Positions 53,949-61,768 of a stretch of DNA of 64,000 nucleotides are shown here, one piece after another. The translations under genes and the position numbers were made by a program. Each line of letters begins with the position of its first letter. The first letter of the stretch is position 1. Source of the DNA: UBA6544 sp049601975 (GTDB lineage: Bacteria; Pseudomonadota; Alphaproteobacteria; UBA8366); assembly GCA_049601975.1 (NCBI GenBank), contig JBMYRC010000004.1, positions 17,474-81,473 on the forward strand. Reading direction: 5' to 3'. The notes below the pieces were generated by a model. It was not told the DNA's origin. It worked only from the letters and a program-made list of their open reading frames with translations, and did not search any database.

Positions 53949-54688
53949 AGTTTGCCCCGCAAGGCGGCGCCGAAAGCGGCGCGTTTTAGACCGGCGATGG
54001 ACGCGGTCGGATTGATACCCTTCGGGCAATGGTTGGCGCAATTACCGTGGGTATGACACGCGTGGCACCCGGCATCCACCGCGACCGCGGCGATATGACC
54101 GTCGCGATCGGAATCGCGAACGTCGTTGACCAGCGTCCAGGCGCGGTTGAGAGCCGCCGGGCCCAGATAATCCTTGTTCCAATTGACCACGTCGCAGGCC
54201 GCGTAACAGACACCGCACCCGATGCATTCAACCCCGGCGTCGGCTTCGCGGCGTTCCTTACTATTGGGTGAGACTTCCGCGAATTCCAGCGACTTCGGCT
54301 CTGAAGGGCGGAATTGCCCACCCGCCTTTGCCCATTTGTCGAAGAAATCGGTCATGTCCGTCGCCAGATCTTTAATAACGGGCAGATTGCGCAAGGGCCC
54401 GATGCGCACCCGGTTGCCAGCTTCCAGCACTTCCGAGACATGGGTGCGACACGTCCAGCGCGGCGAGCCGTTGACCGTCATCGCGCAAGATCCGCACATA
54501 CCAACCCGGCAGGCAAAACGATAGGAGAGTGAGGAATCGAGCTTTCGCTGGACGTAGGTCACGACGTCCAGAATGGTTTGGCTGGTCTGGTGCGGGACGG
54601 TGTAACTGCGGAATTCGCCTTCCGCCTCGCCCCGCCAAATCTCGACCTTTAGGTCGCCAAGGCTGTCGCTATCTGATACGGCTGTCAT
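53945..54688 (-). CDS. Succinate dehydrogenase/fumarate reductase iron-sulfur subunit
   Basis: A 247-residue protein with an N-terminal [2Fe-2S] domain (FACRVGMCGSCAMTVNG and the later RTHV region). A C-terminal segment carries the [4Fe-4S]/[3Fe-4S] motifs CIGCGVCYAACD and CHACHTHGNCANHCPKG. It is first in an operon with order Fe-S, anchor, anchor, flavoprotein, the reverse of the usual sdhCDAB of this group. The 41-bp gap upstream of the gene shows no recognised promoter. Confidence 0.92.
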   Translation of the reverse strand: MTAVSDSDSLGDLKVEIWRGEAEGEFRSYTVPHQTSQTILDVVTYVQRKLDSSLSYRFACRVGMCGSCAMTVNGSPRWTCRTHVSEVLEAGNRVRIGPLRNLPVIKDLATDMTDFFDKWAKAGGQFRPSEPKSLEFAEVSPNSKERREADAGVECIGCGVCYAACDVVNWNKDYLGPAALNRAWTLVNDVRDSDRDGHIAAVAVDAGCHACHTHGNCANHCPKGINPTASIAGLKRAAFGAALRGKL

Positions 54689-54730
54689 GGTAATGTATTA
54701 TGGTGTCGAAGCCGGAAATGGACAGGGAGA

Positions 54731-55090
54731 TTATGGTTGCTCGTCTTTGATCATTAGGATCATGGAGAGAACAGCGTCTTTCAACGGCGGTAAATCGCCT
54801 TGTATCGTATTTCAGACAACGGCCTCATTTATCCTATCGTATCCATGTCGCAGGATATTACCGATATCGGCAATTGCGCGCCAAGGAATCGTATCGTGCG
54901 AGGACTTTAGGTTTTCCGGGATATGACGGCTCGCTTCCGAGATGATTTCGATATTTCGAACGGACGCATCGTAAACCAGTGGGGACGCTGTAAACGCCTC
55001 CAAATCGAAATTCTTGGTATAGGTTTCGATTGCTTCGATAGCGCCCAGGATATCTGCAAGACGTTGGCGTGGGGAAGAATGGCGCGCCAT
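54731..55090 (-). pseudogene. HepT-family (DUF86) toxin, truncated by a nonsense codon
   Basis: The frame encodes MARHSSPRQRLADILGAIEA, DASVRNIEIISEASRHIP and IPWRAIADIGNILRHGYDRI, the DUF86/HepT pattern. It stops at TGA 54812-54814 after NEAVV. The same frame continues beyond the stop as NTIQGDLPPLKDAVLSMI to TAA at 54731, the normal C-terminal helix of the family, with Trp expected at the stop position (TGG to TGA). The RNase motif RX4-6H is present only as LRHGY; the Arg often found five residues before His is Gly here. Start overlaps the antitoxin stop (TGATG). Confidence 0.82.
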
Positions 55091-55386
55091 CAGAAGACTC
55101 GGATTTCGTCTTCCAAAATACTGTCTTGGAGAAACGGCTTGATATCGCTGCGAATGGTTAAATCCACATCGCAATCAAGAAGAGTATCAAGGTGTTGTTT
55201 TAATTTCGCCAAGTCCACGAGGGAGAACGCCTCATCGGGTGCGATATCTATCAATAGGTCGATACCGCTGTCGGAGGTAGCGTCGCCTCGAGCCGTGGAG
55301 CCGAACACCGATAGGTCGTTCACACCTCGATTCTTTAGATCGGCCGCGTGCAGGCGCAGGGTTTTAATAGTTTTCTCGCGTTCCAT
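55090..55386 (-). CDS. MntA-type nucleotidyltransferase antitoxin, probable active-site loss
   Basis: A 98-residue minimal nucleotidyltransferase, the usual antitoxin partner of HepT, which it AMPylates. The motif GSTARGDATSDSGIDLLID fits GSX10DXD except that the first Asp is Gly (GGT). The second Asp is kept. Loss of one metal-binding Asp should impair catalysis. The start at 55386 is the first ATG; a TTG opens the frame five codons earlier. Both members of this pair therefore look degenerate. Confidence 0.85.
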   Translation of the reverse strand: MEREKTIKTLRLHAADLKNRGVNDLSVFGSTARGDATSDSGIDLLIDIAPDEAFSLVDLAKLKQHLDTLLDCDVDLTIRSDIKPFLQDSILEDEIRVF

Positions 55387-55477
55387 GCCTTGAGTATCCA
55401 ACTACTGTGGCCCGCTAATCAAGTGGCGCGTGATAGTGGCAGTTGGAAGCTGAAGGCCCGTGTGCTTTTCTAGGACG

Positions 55478-56656
55478 ATGAAAATTGACCAAACAATGAA
55501 TGCTCCTACACGAGGCTTTCAACCCGCTGAATTCGAAGCGCGGTGTGCTAAGGCTCAGTCCTTAATGGCCGCAGCCGACATTTCCGCCATTCTGCTGACG
55601 ACGGAGGCGGAGGTCCGCTATTTCTCGGGCTTCCTCACACCGTTCTGGCAGAGCCCGACGCGGCCGTGGTTCATGGTCGTCCCAGCGAGCGGCAAGCCGG
55701 TTGCGGTGATCCCCGAGATCGGCCGCGACTGTATGGCGGCGACCTGGATCGACGATATCCGCACTTGGTCCTCTCCGGATCCCGAAGACGATGGCGTGTC
55801 GCTGTTGATGGACGCCTTGCGGGAGGCGGTCGGTGAGGGGTCGGCCTTCGGCGTTGCCATGGGGCCGGAGACGCATTTGCGCATGCCGCTGTTGGATTTC
55901 GAGATGCTGACCCGCACGCTGGCATTGGATATCGCCGATGCGACGCCGATCCTGCGGCAATTGCGCATGGTGAAGTCGGAAGCGGAGATCGAGAAGATCG
56001 CGCATATTTGCGGAATCGTCTCCGGTGTCTTCGAGGGCATGTCGGATTGGCTCGCTGCCGGGATGACCGAGGTCGAAGTATTTCGCCGCTTTCGGATCGA
56101 GGCTTTGCAGGCGGGTGCGGACGAGGTGCCCTATCTGGTCGGTGGTGCCGGGCCGGGCGGATACGGCGACATCATCTCGCCGCCGACGGATCGGCCCTTG
56201 GTGGCTGGCGATGTGTTGATCCTGGATACGGGCTCGGTGAGCGATGGGTATTTCAGCGATTTCGACCGGAACTATGCCATCGGCCATGCGGACGACGCCA
56301 GCCGCCGCGCCTATGAGGTGGTCTATGCGGCGACGGAAGCGGGGCTCGCGGCGGCGCGGCCGGGGGCGACCTGCACCGATCTTTTCCATGCCATGAACAC
56401 GGTAATGGAAGCGGGCGGTGCACTCGGTAATGATGTAGGGCGGCTCGGGCATGGGCTTGGCAGTCAGCTCACCGAATGGCCGTCCAATACGCCGTGGGAC
56501 GGTACGGTTCTGCAGCCCGGCATGGTGATCACGCTGGAGCCGGGAATGACCTATGCGCCGGGCAAGGCGATGGTGCATGAAGAGAATTTGGTGATCCGGG
56601 AGGATGGACCGCAACTGTTGTCGCGACGAGCGGCGTCGGAGCTGCCGATCATATAA
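55478..56656 (+). CDS. M24-family metallopeptidase (Xaa-Pro aminopeptidase-like)
   Basis: A 392-residue pita-bread-fold protein with an N-terminal creatinase-like domain (FEARCAKAQSLMAAADISA, then VRYFSGFLTPFW) and a C-terminal M24 domain. Metal ligands are Asp in VLILDTGSV and FSDFDRNYAI, His in RLGHGLGSQ, and Glu in TLEPGMTY and VHEENLVI. The start is uncertain among GTG 55460, ATG 55478 and ATG 55496; 55478 has AGGA close upstream. It may be a peptidase or an amidohydrolase of the creatinase type. Confidence 0.88.
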   Translation: MKIDQTMNAPTRGFQPAEFEARCAKAQSLMAAADISAILLTTEAEVRYFSGFLTPFWQSPTRPWFMVVPASGKPVAVIPEIGRDCMAATWIDDIRTWSSPDPEDDGVSLLMDALREAVGEGSAFGVAMGPETHLRMPLLDFEMLTRTLALDIADATPILRQLRMVKSEAEIEKIAHICGIVSGVFEGMSDWLAAGMTEVEVFRRFRIEALQAGADEVPYLVGGAGPGGYGDIISPPTDRPLVAGDVLILDTGSVSDGYFSDFDRNYAIGHADDASRRAYEVVYAATEAGLAAARPGATCTDLFHAMNTVMEAGGALGNDVGRLGHGLGSQLTEWPSNTPWDGTVLQPGMVITLEPGMTYAPGKAMVHEENLVIREDGPQLLSRRAASELPII

Positions 56657-56661
56657 GTTGT

Positions 56662-56711
56662 CCCCACCCTAACCCTCCCCCTCCCGCGTGCGGGGGAGGG
56701 TTAGGGTGGGG
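56662..56711. repeat. 19-bp-arm palindromic repeat between convergent genes
   Basis: CCCCACCCTAACCCTCCCC (56662-56680) and its exact complement GGGGAGGGTTAGGGTGGGG (56693-56711) flank a 12-nt GC-rich loop. It sits between the convergent peptidase and thiol-dioxygenase genes and can act as a two-way terminator. A degraded relative is at 24331-24372. Confidence 0.8.
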
Positions 56712-56715
56712 GAAT

Positions 56716-57285
56716 TTAACCTTCTCGCAGCGGAATTTTGAACTCCTCGACCTTGCCGGTCTCCGGATCAATCTGGCAGCGCACGGTGTGGTTGGAATTC
56801 ATGCCGTAGGTGTGGAGCGAGACGGAGACCTCATCACTGACATTAGAGACGGTGTGGAATGTGCCGCTCGGCATGCCGATGGCATCGCCTTGGCGCACGT
56901 CCTTGACACCACGAAGCTGGATTTCGCCGTAGCCCGATTTGGAGCCGTCGTCGATACGCTTGTAGATCGTGTTCTTCTCCTCGCCATCGACCCCGGCGAC
57001 GACCGCCCAGGTGCCGTGGTCGTGGACGGGGGTAACACGGCCCGGACGAAAGCAAGCGGCGAAGACCATCAAGATGTGGTCTTCCTCCTCATGCAGGGCA
57101 TAGAGGCTGGAGCCACGCTCGTCGTTTACTTCGTAATGCTCGGGCTTGATCCAAGCATCCCGGTTATTGACCAATTTTTGCGCCAAGGGCCGGACTTTGC
57201 TCAGAATTTCGGATTCTGTTTTGGCCGCCGCCACGGTGGCGCGAAGATCGTCCACGTAATCTTGGACGCTGTAATTCTCACTCAT
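56716..57285 (-). CDS. Cysteine/thiol dioxygenase-family cupin
   Basis: A 189-residue cupin of the cysteine dioxygenase family. The 3-His iron site is formed by PVHDHGTW (two His) and the distal His in GTFHTVSN; VFAACFRPGRVTP precedes it. The family includes cysteine dioxygenase and 3-mercaptopropionate dioxygenase and the sequence does not decide between them. The start at 57285 (MSENYSVQ) is preferred over 57291 because of GGGAGAG spacing. It is the last gene after a crotonase/SDR/GST/LLM series, separated by a long palindrome. Confidence 0.85.
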   Translation of the reverse strand: MSENYSVQDYVDDLRATVAAAKTESEILSKVRPLAQKLVNNRDAWIKPEHYEVNDERGSSLYALHEEEDHILMVFAACFRPGRVTPVHDHGTWAVVAGVDGEEKNTIYKRIDDGSKSGYGEIQLRGVKDVRQGDAIGMPSGTFHTVSNVSDEVSVSLHTYGMNSNHTVRCQIDPETGKVEEFKIPLREG

Positions 57286-57308
57286 TTCCATGCTCTCCCA
57301 TTACCAAT

Positions 57309-57360
57309 CTATTTAGGGACAGTTCCTTAATTCGGGAATTAAGGAACTGTCCCTAAATAG
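57309..57360. repeat. 52-bp palindrome with 25-bp perfect arms
   Basis: Left arm 57309-57333 and right arm 57336-57360 are exact complements around a 2-nt GG spacer. Each arm contains TTAGGGACAGTTCC or its complement, reminiscent of GGGACAGTCCC-type REP sequences associated with RAYT transposases. It lies between the crotonase stop and the thiol dioxygenase start. No transposase gene is in the window. Confidence 0.9.
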
Positions 57361-57379
57361 GAATTCCCAGCTTTCCCGT

Positions 57380-58180
57380 TTACTTACCTTTGAACTTATT
57401 CGGTTTCCGTTTTTCGGTGAAGGCTTTCGCGGCTTCGTGAAAATCTTCCGTCAGGTAGAGTTTCAAGGCGCTAAGTTGTGCGCCCGATTCGCGTCCGACC
57501 TGCTCCATTTTGAGGCGGCGGGTACGCACGGTAGCGCGCACCGACAGCGGCGGGTTAGCGTTAATCTGCTGCGCCAGCTCTTTCGCGACATCTAGGTATT
57601 TTCCCTTTGGTGCGATGCGGTCGATGAACCCGGCGGCGTGGCCTTCCTCGGCGCTGAAGAAGCGTCCGGTCAGTGCGATCTCGGTCGAGAAGGTGGAGGC
57701 GCCTCGGTATTGCATCAGGCTCCAGTATTTCGAGCCGCCGAGGCCACGCGATGTCTCGGTCAGCTGTATTTGCGTGCACTCCTCGGCGACGATCAAATCG
57801 CTCTCCAGAATGATCCCGAAGGCCAGGCCCAGGACATAGCCGTGCGGGGCCGTGATAACCGGCTTCCAGTTCACCGCCTTGATGAACAGGTCGCCGGAAT
57901 TCGAGCCGCGCGCCTGTGGTCCGCCGAGCTTCAGGAATTCCTCGCGCGAGCGCAGCTGGCGCTGGTGCACGTCGGCACCGGAAGAGAAGGCCCGCCCGTT
58001 GCCGTGGATGATCGCGACATTGGCGTCGTCATCGGTGTCGAAGCGGTTCAAGGCTTCGCCGAGCGCAAAGACCAATTCGTCGCTGAACGCGTTGAGTTTG
58101 CGGGGGCGGTTCAGGCTGATGATCGCGATTTGATCCTCGACCTTGTAGTGGACGAGGTCGTCCAGGTTTTCTTCGCTCAT
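57380..58180 (-). CDS. Enoyl-CoA hydratase/isomerase (crotonase) family protein 1
   Basis: A 266-residue crotonase-fold protein: ISLNRPRKLNAFSDELVF, the oxyanion-hole HGNGRAFSSGADVHQRQ, and PHGYVLGLAFGIILESDLIV. The second acidic catalytic residue is at the LTETSRGLGG position. It may be a hydratase, isomerase or hydrolase. It lies 5 bp downstream of the SDR gene. Confidence 0.9.
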   Translation of the reverse strand: MSEENLDDLVHYKVEDQIAIISLNRPRKLNAFSDELVFALGEALNRFDTDDDANVAIIHGNGRAFSSGADVHQRQLRSREEFLKLGGPQARGSNSGDLFIKAVNWKPVITAPHGYVLGLAFGIILESDLIVAEECTQIQLTETSRGLGGSKYWSLMQYRGASTFSTEIALTGRFFSAEEGHAAGFIDRIAPKGKYLDVAKELAQQINANPPLSVRATVRTRRLKMEQVGRESGAQLSALKLYLTEDFHEAAKAFTEKRKPNKFKGK

Positions 58181-58185
58181 GTTCT

Positions 58186-59007
58186 TTATGCTCCTAATTG
58201 GCTGGCGATTTCGCCGGCGGAATCACGTTCGGGACTGCGAAGGGTCACCCCGCCGTCGACGACGAGGACTTGGCCCGTGATGTAGCGGGCTTGATCCGAT
58301 AGCAGGAACCGTGTGGCTTGGCCGATATCCCATCCGGTGCCTTCCACACCGAGGATCGACGCTTGGCTGCGCGCGGCGCGTGCGGCGTCGGACATGCCTC
58401 TGGTATAGACCATTGGTGTGTAGACCGGGCCCGGCGCTACGCAATTCACCCGGATCCCATCCGGCCCATGGTCGATCGCCATGGCCTGGGTCAAGGCGAT
58501 GACCGCTCCCTTTGAGGTCGTGTAGGTGGTGAGGCCACGCGGCCGCAAGGCGGAGATCGACGAGATGTTCACAATGGAACCCCCGTCACCGGAGGAAACC
58601 ATCGCCGGGATCGCGTATTTCGAGAGCAAGAACATTGTCTCAACATTCACTTGCATGACCTTCCGATAGGTCTCCAGCGGCTCATCGACGACCGAATTGC
58701 GGCTGCCGATACCGATGTTGTTGTCGAGACAATCGAGCCTGCCGTAGTTGTCCATAACGCTATCGATCAAGGCTATGCATTCGGTCTCTTGGGTGGCGTC
58801 GCACGCGAACGCCTTGGCGTCGTTGCCTTCTTCCTTGATCATGGCGACGGTCTGCTCGGCAGCCTCCAGTTCTCGATCCATGACCGCGACTTTCGCGCCG
58901 GCCCGGGCCAATAGGACCGCTGCGGCGCGGCCATTACCGATACCTTCGTTTTGTGAGCCGCCACCTGCGATTAGCGCTACTTTTCCTTCGAGACCTAAAT
59001 CGTCCAT
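58186..59007 (-). CDS. Short-chain dehydrogenase/reductase
   Basis: A 273-residue Rossmann oxidoreductase. It has the cofactor motif AGGGSQNEGIGNGRA, VMDRELE (an acidic residue after strand 2, favouring NAD), NNIGIGSRN, the catalytic Ser in NISSISAL and YxxxK in YTTSKGAV. The start at 59007 follows GGGAG; the frame opens five codons earlier. Together with two crotonases it suggests a beta-oxidation-like sequence (hydration then oxidation). Confidence 0.9.
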   Translation of the reverse strand: MDDLGLEGKVALIAGGGSQNEGIGNGRAAAVLLARAGAKVAVMDRELEAAEQTVAMIKEEGNDAKAFACDATQETECIALIDSVMDNYGRLDCLDNNIGIGSRNSVVDEPLETYRKVMQVNVETMFLLSKYAIPAMVSSGDGGSIVNISSISALRPRGLTTYTTSKGAVIALTQAMAIDHGPDGIRVNCVAPGPVYTPMVYTRGMSDAARAARSQASILGVEGTGWDIGQATRFLLSDQARYITGQVLVVDGGVTLRSPERDSAGEIASQLGA

Positions 59008-59026
59008 TCGTTTTACTCCCATGCCT

Positions 59027-59091
59027 TTCCCGCGACGGCGGGAATTTAGTGTGCGTAGACCGACCGATTTGGATTCCCGCCTGCGCGGGAA
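59027..59091. repeat. Two tandem TTCCCGC-N4-GCGGGAA palindromes
   Basis: Perfect 7-bp-arm hairpins at 59027-59044 and 59074-59091, 29 bp apart, between the crotonase 2 stop and the SDR start. GGGAATGACGGG follows the second one, a common alphaproteobacterial intergenic repeat. Confidence 0.7.
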
Positions 59092-59115
59092 TGACGGGTA
59101 AAGGAAAGTGTCATC

Positions 59116-59910
59116 TCAAGACTTCTTCTTATTCACGAACGCCGTCATCAAGGTGTGTGGCTCGTCCGTGGCATAGCAGCCGGCAATTGCTTCGATGCCG
59201 ACTTTTGCGGCATCGGTGATCGACATCCGCTCCCAATCGTTGATCAAACGCTTTTGCACGCGGACGGCGTTCGGCCCGCAGGCTAATAAAGACGCTATCC
59301 AGCTTTCGACAGCGTCGTCCAATCCTTCGGACGGCACCAATTTCTGCAAAAATCCGATGCGTTGCGCCTCTAGTGCATCGATATGATCGCCGGTCAGCAC
59401 CAGCTCCACGGCCTTCCCCCAACCGATCAGGCGCGGCAGGAGGGCCGCTTCCATGCCGGAGGGAATGCCGAAACGGGTCTCCGGCATGCCGAATTTGGCG
59501 TGATCTACCGCGACACGCATATCGGCGGCGGCCGCGATTTCCATTCCAGATCCGAAACAATATCCGTTTATCCGCGCTATAACTGGGACAGGGAAGGTGC
59601 GGACCGCGTCGCAGGCGTAATGTGTCTTGGTCGATGCCGCATGACCGTCCGCCGGCTTATAATGCGCCATGTCGGCCAAATTGCTGCCGCCGACAAAGGA
59701 TTGCTCACCGGCTCCGGTGATGACCAACGCCCGCAGGCTCTCGTCATGGCGCAATTCAGTCATTACGTTTATAAAACGTTGTTTGCCGCGAACCCCCAGC
59801 GCGTTCCGTTTCTGCGGATTGTTGAAGGTCACCCGGGCGATGCGGCCGTCCTGGCCCCGGTCGTCAAAATCGACCAGTACGAGGTCTTCAATATCGGTCT
59901 CCGACGTCAT
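59116..59910 (-). CDS. Enoyl-CoA hydratase/isomerase (crotonase) family protein 2
   Basis: A 264-residue crotonase: VTFNNPQKRNALGVRGKQ, the oxyanion-hole region GAGEQSFVGGSNLADM, and INGYCFGSGMEIAAAADMRV. FGMPETRFGIPSGMEA carries the second catalytic-site loop. It overlaps the GST gene stop (ATGA), so translation is coupled. It belongs to the same minus-strand operon as crotonase 1. Confidence 0.9.
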   Translation of the reverse strand: MTSETDIEDLVLVDFDDRGQDGRIARVTFNNPQKRNALGVRGKQRFINVMTELRHDESLRALVITGAGEQSFVGGSNLADMAHYKPADGHAASTKTHYACDAVRTFPVPVIARINGYCFGSGMEIAAAADMRVAVDHAKFGMPETRFGIPSGMEAALLPRLIGWGKAVELVLTGDHIDALEAQRIGFLQKLVPSEGLDDAVESWIASLLACGPNAVRVQKRLINDWERMSITDAAKVGIEAIAGCYATDEPHTLMTAFVNKKKS

Positions 59911-60572
59911 GTAGTAATCTCCTCCGCTTGGGTCTTTGGTAATTTGGCGTTCAAGGCACCGTCAGTAGGTGTTGTGGTCATAAATGCGGGGGTTTTTCTC
60001 AGTTTGTCAGTTATTGAATCGATATAGAAATGATTTAAATCAGCGAAGAAATTAGGCCGCAACCGTGTTGCGAAATCCCAAAAGACGGCCAAGCTGACGT
60101 CAGCCTGAGTCATTTTAGCACCGGTCAGCCAGTCACCCTCGCACGTGCCGTCCAACCAGTGAAATCCGTCGCGAATTTGCGTCTCGCATGCCTCGATCCA
60201 CGGCTGATGCCATTTCTCCTTTGGGCGGAACTGACGCTCGTAGAGTACCGAGACCAGCTTATCCATTATACCAAGTTCGACCCCCAGAAGGGAGAGGACA
60301 CGCCTGCGTAATGGCCCGTCTCGCGGTGTGAGTGCGTGGTCTGGGCCCGCCAGTTCGTCCAAATAGTCGATGATTGCGGCGCTATCGACCAGACATTCGC
60401 CTCCTTCCAGCTCAAGCACCGGCACCCGGGTGATCGGATTGAGCTTGGCGAGATCTAATTTTGCGTCACCGAACGGAATGACGCTCTCATGGTCGTAGTC
60501 GAGCCCGTAGACCCGCAGGGTCACGGCGACCCGGCGCACGTAGGGCGAGTTATATCGTCCAAAGAGGCGCAT
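59907..60572 (-). CDS. Glutathione S-transferase family protein
   Basis: A 221-residue GST. The thioredoxin-like N terminus is LFGRYNSPYVRRVAVTLRVY, with the cis-Pro region TRVPVLELEGGE and the glutathione-binding LVDSAAIIDYLDEL. The C-terminal helical domain has GAKMTQADVSLAVFWDF. The start at 60572 places the first strand at the N terminus; the frame runs 32 codons further into the LLM gene. In an operon with a flavin oxygenase and crotonases, which suggests a thiol-conjugate or maleyl-type step. Confidence 0.88.
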   Translation of the reverse strand: MRLFGRYNSPYVRRVAVTLRVYGLDYDHESVIPFGDAKLDLAKLNPITRVPVLELEGGECLVDSAAIIDYLDELAGPDHALTPRDGPLRRRVLSLLGVELGIMDKLVSVLYERQFRPKEKWHQPWIEACETQIRDGFHWLDGTCEGDWLTGAKMTQADVSLAVFWDFATRLRPNFFADLNHFYIDSITDKLRKTPAFMTTTPTDGALNAKLPKTQAEEITT

Positions 60573-60580
60573 CTCGGGGT

Positions 60581-61603
60581 TTAGGTCGCTGCCTTGACGA
60601 TGGGCATGACTTCCTTGGCGAATAATCGCAGGGACTCGAGCACCTGTTGGTGCGGCATGCCGACCCATTGAATGCCGAGGATGATGACATTCACGCCGAG
60701 GTGCTTGTTGTAATCGATAATCTGCTCGGCGACCATTTCGGGAGAGCCCAGCAGGAAGCGGCCATCGGCCAGTTCCTCGAAGGGCAGGTTCAGGTCGTTG
60801 TCACCTTCCGGCATGGATTTGTCCTGCCCCCATTCGTGGTAAGCCTTGTACTTGGCCTCGAGATAGGGACGTGCGAGCTCAACGGCCTTTTCCGTGGTTT
60901 CCGCGACGAAGCACTCGCGCATCAGCGGTAGAACGCTCGGGTCTGGTTTGCCTTCCGCTTCCAGGGCTTGGCGATAGACGCCGAGCTGGCGCTCGATCGT
61001 ATCCATGCGCTGATGCGGGTTGATGAACCATGTATCCGCCATCCTTGCGCAGCGGCGGACGGCGGCGTCTACATTGGCGCCGATCCAAAGCGGCGGCATG
61101 GGTTTCTGGACGGGTTTGACGGATGACGAAGCCTCGTCGAGTTCGAAGTGGGAGCCCTTCATAGTGACGGTGTCTTCCGTCCAAAGCCGCTTGATCGCCT
61201 CTAAACATTCCTCGAAGCGTTTGCCTCGATCCTTTGCCTCCGTGCCGAAGGCCTTGAACTCAACGTCGCGGTAGCCGATGCCGGAGCCGAAGACCAACCG
61301 CCCGCCGGACATGATGTCGATCGAGGCGAGCTGTTCCGCGATATCGAGCGGCTTATGCAGCGGCAGCAACACGATCCCGGTGACGAGCTTTGCGTTTGGC
61401 GCCTCGACCATGATCCGTGAGAGAAACGGCACCAACTGCAACGCCTGCATTGGCGCCGTCGAATAATGCTGACCCTTCAGGATATAGGTATACCCCAGCT
61501 CATCCGCGACCCTTGCCTGCTCGCACGCCTCGGCGAAGGTTTCCTGCATATCCATCTCAGCGGGAAATTGCCCGCGCATGAAAAATCCGAATTCCATTGG
61601 CAT
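60581..61603 (-). CDS. LLM-class flavin-dependent oxidoreductase
   Basis: A 340-residue bacterial luciferase-like TIM-barrel enzyme: MEFGFFMRGQFPAEM, VTGIVLLPLHKPLDIAEQLA, SGGRLVFGSGIGYRDVEFKA and PLWIGANVDAAVRRCARMAD. It should use FMNH2 or F420 for an oxygenation. AGGAGCGAG precedes the start. First gene of the LLM-GST-crotonase-SDR-crotonase operon. Confidence 0.9.
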   Translation of the reverse strand: MPMEFGFFMRGQFPAEMDMQETFAEACEQARVADELGYTYILKGQHYSTAPMQALQLVPFLSRIMVEAPNAKLVTGIVLLPLHKPLDIAEQLASIDIMSGGRLVFGSGIGYRDVEFKAFGTEAKDRGKRFEECLEAIKRLWTEDTVTMKGSHFELDEASSSVKPVQKPMPPLWIGANVDAAVRRCARMADTWFINPHQRMDTIERQLGVYRQALEAEGKPDPSVLPLMRECFVAETTEKAVELARPYLEAKYKAYHEWGQDKSMPEGDNDLNLPFEELADGRFLLGSPEMVAEQIIDYNKHLGVNVIILGIQWVGMPHQQVLESLRLFAKEVMPIVKAAT

Positions 61604-61768
61604 TGCTCTCGCTCCTAAACTCGATACACGTTAGGGAGCAATTTGGAACGGCAAGGCTGGACAGCAATGCAATCGAATTGGATCGCTTCCGTTCTCCGGA
61701 ATGGCTCTGTTTCTTGCCCATCTTCAGACGATAGGGTGTTAGCTTCCAACCGAGAGTGAGGAATGTTG

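Noticed and set aside
54812..54814. Selenocysteine at the HepT TGA
   Set aside because: The family has Trp at this point, not Cys, and no SECIS-like hairpin follows closely.
55562..56614. 350-codon minus-strand open frame opposite the M24 peptidase
   Set aside because: Antisense to a gene with complete metal ligands; the translation is Arg/His-rich and low in structure, typical of a shadow frame.
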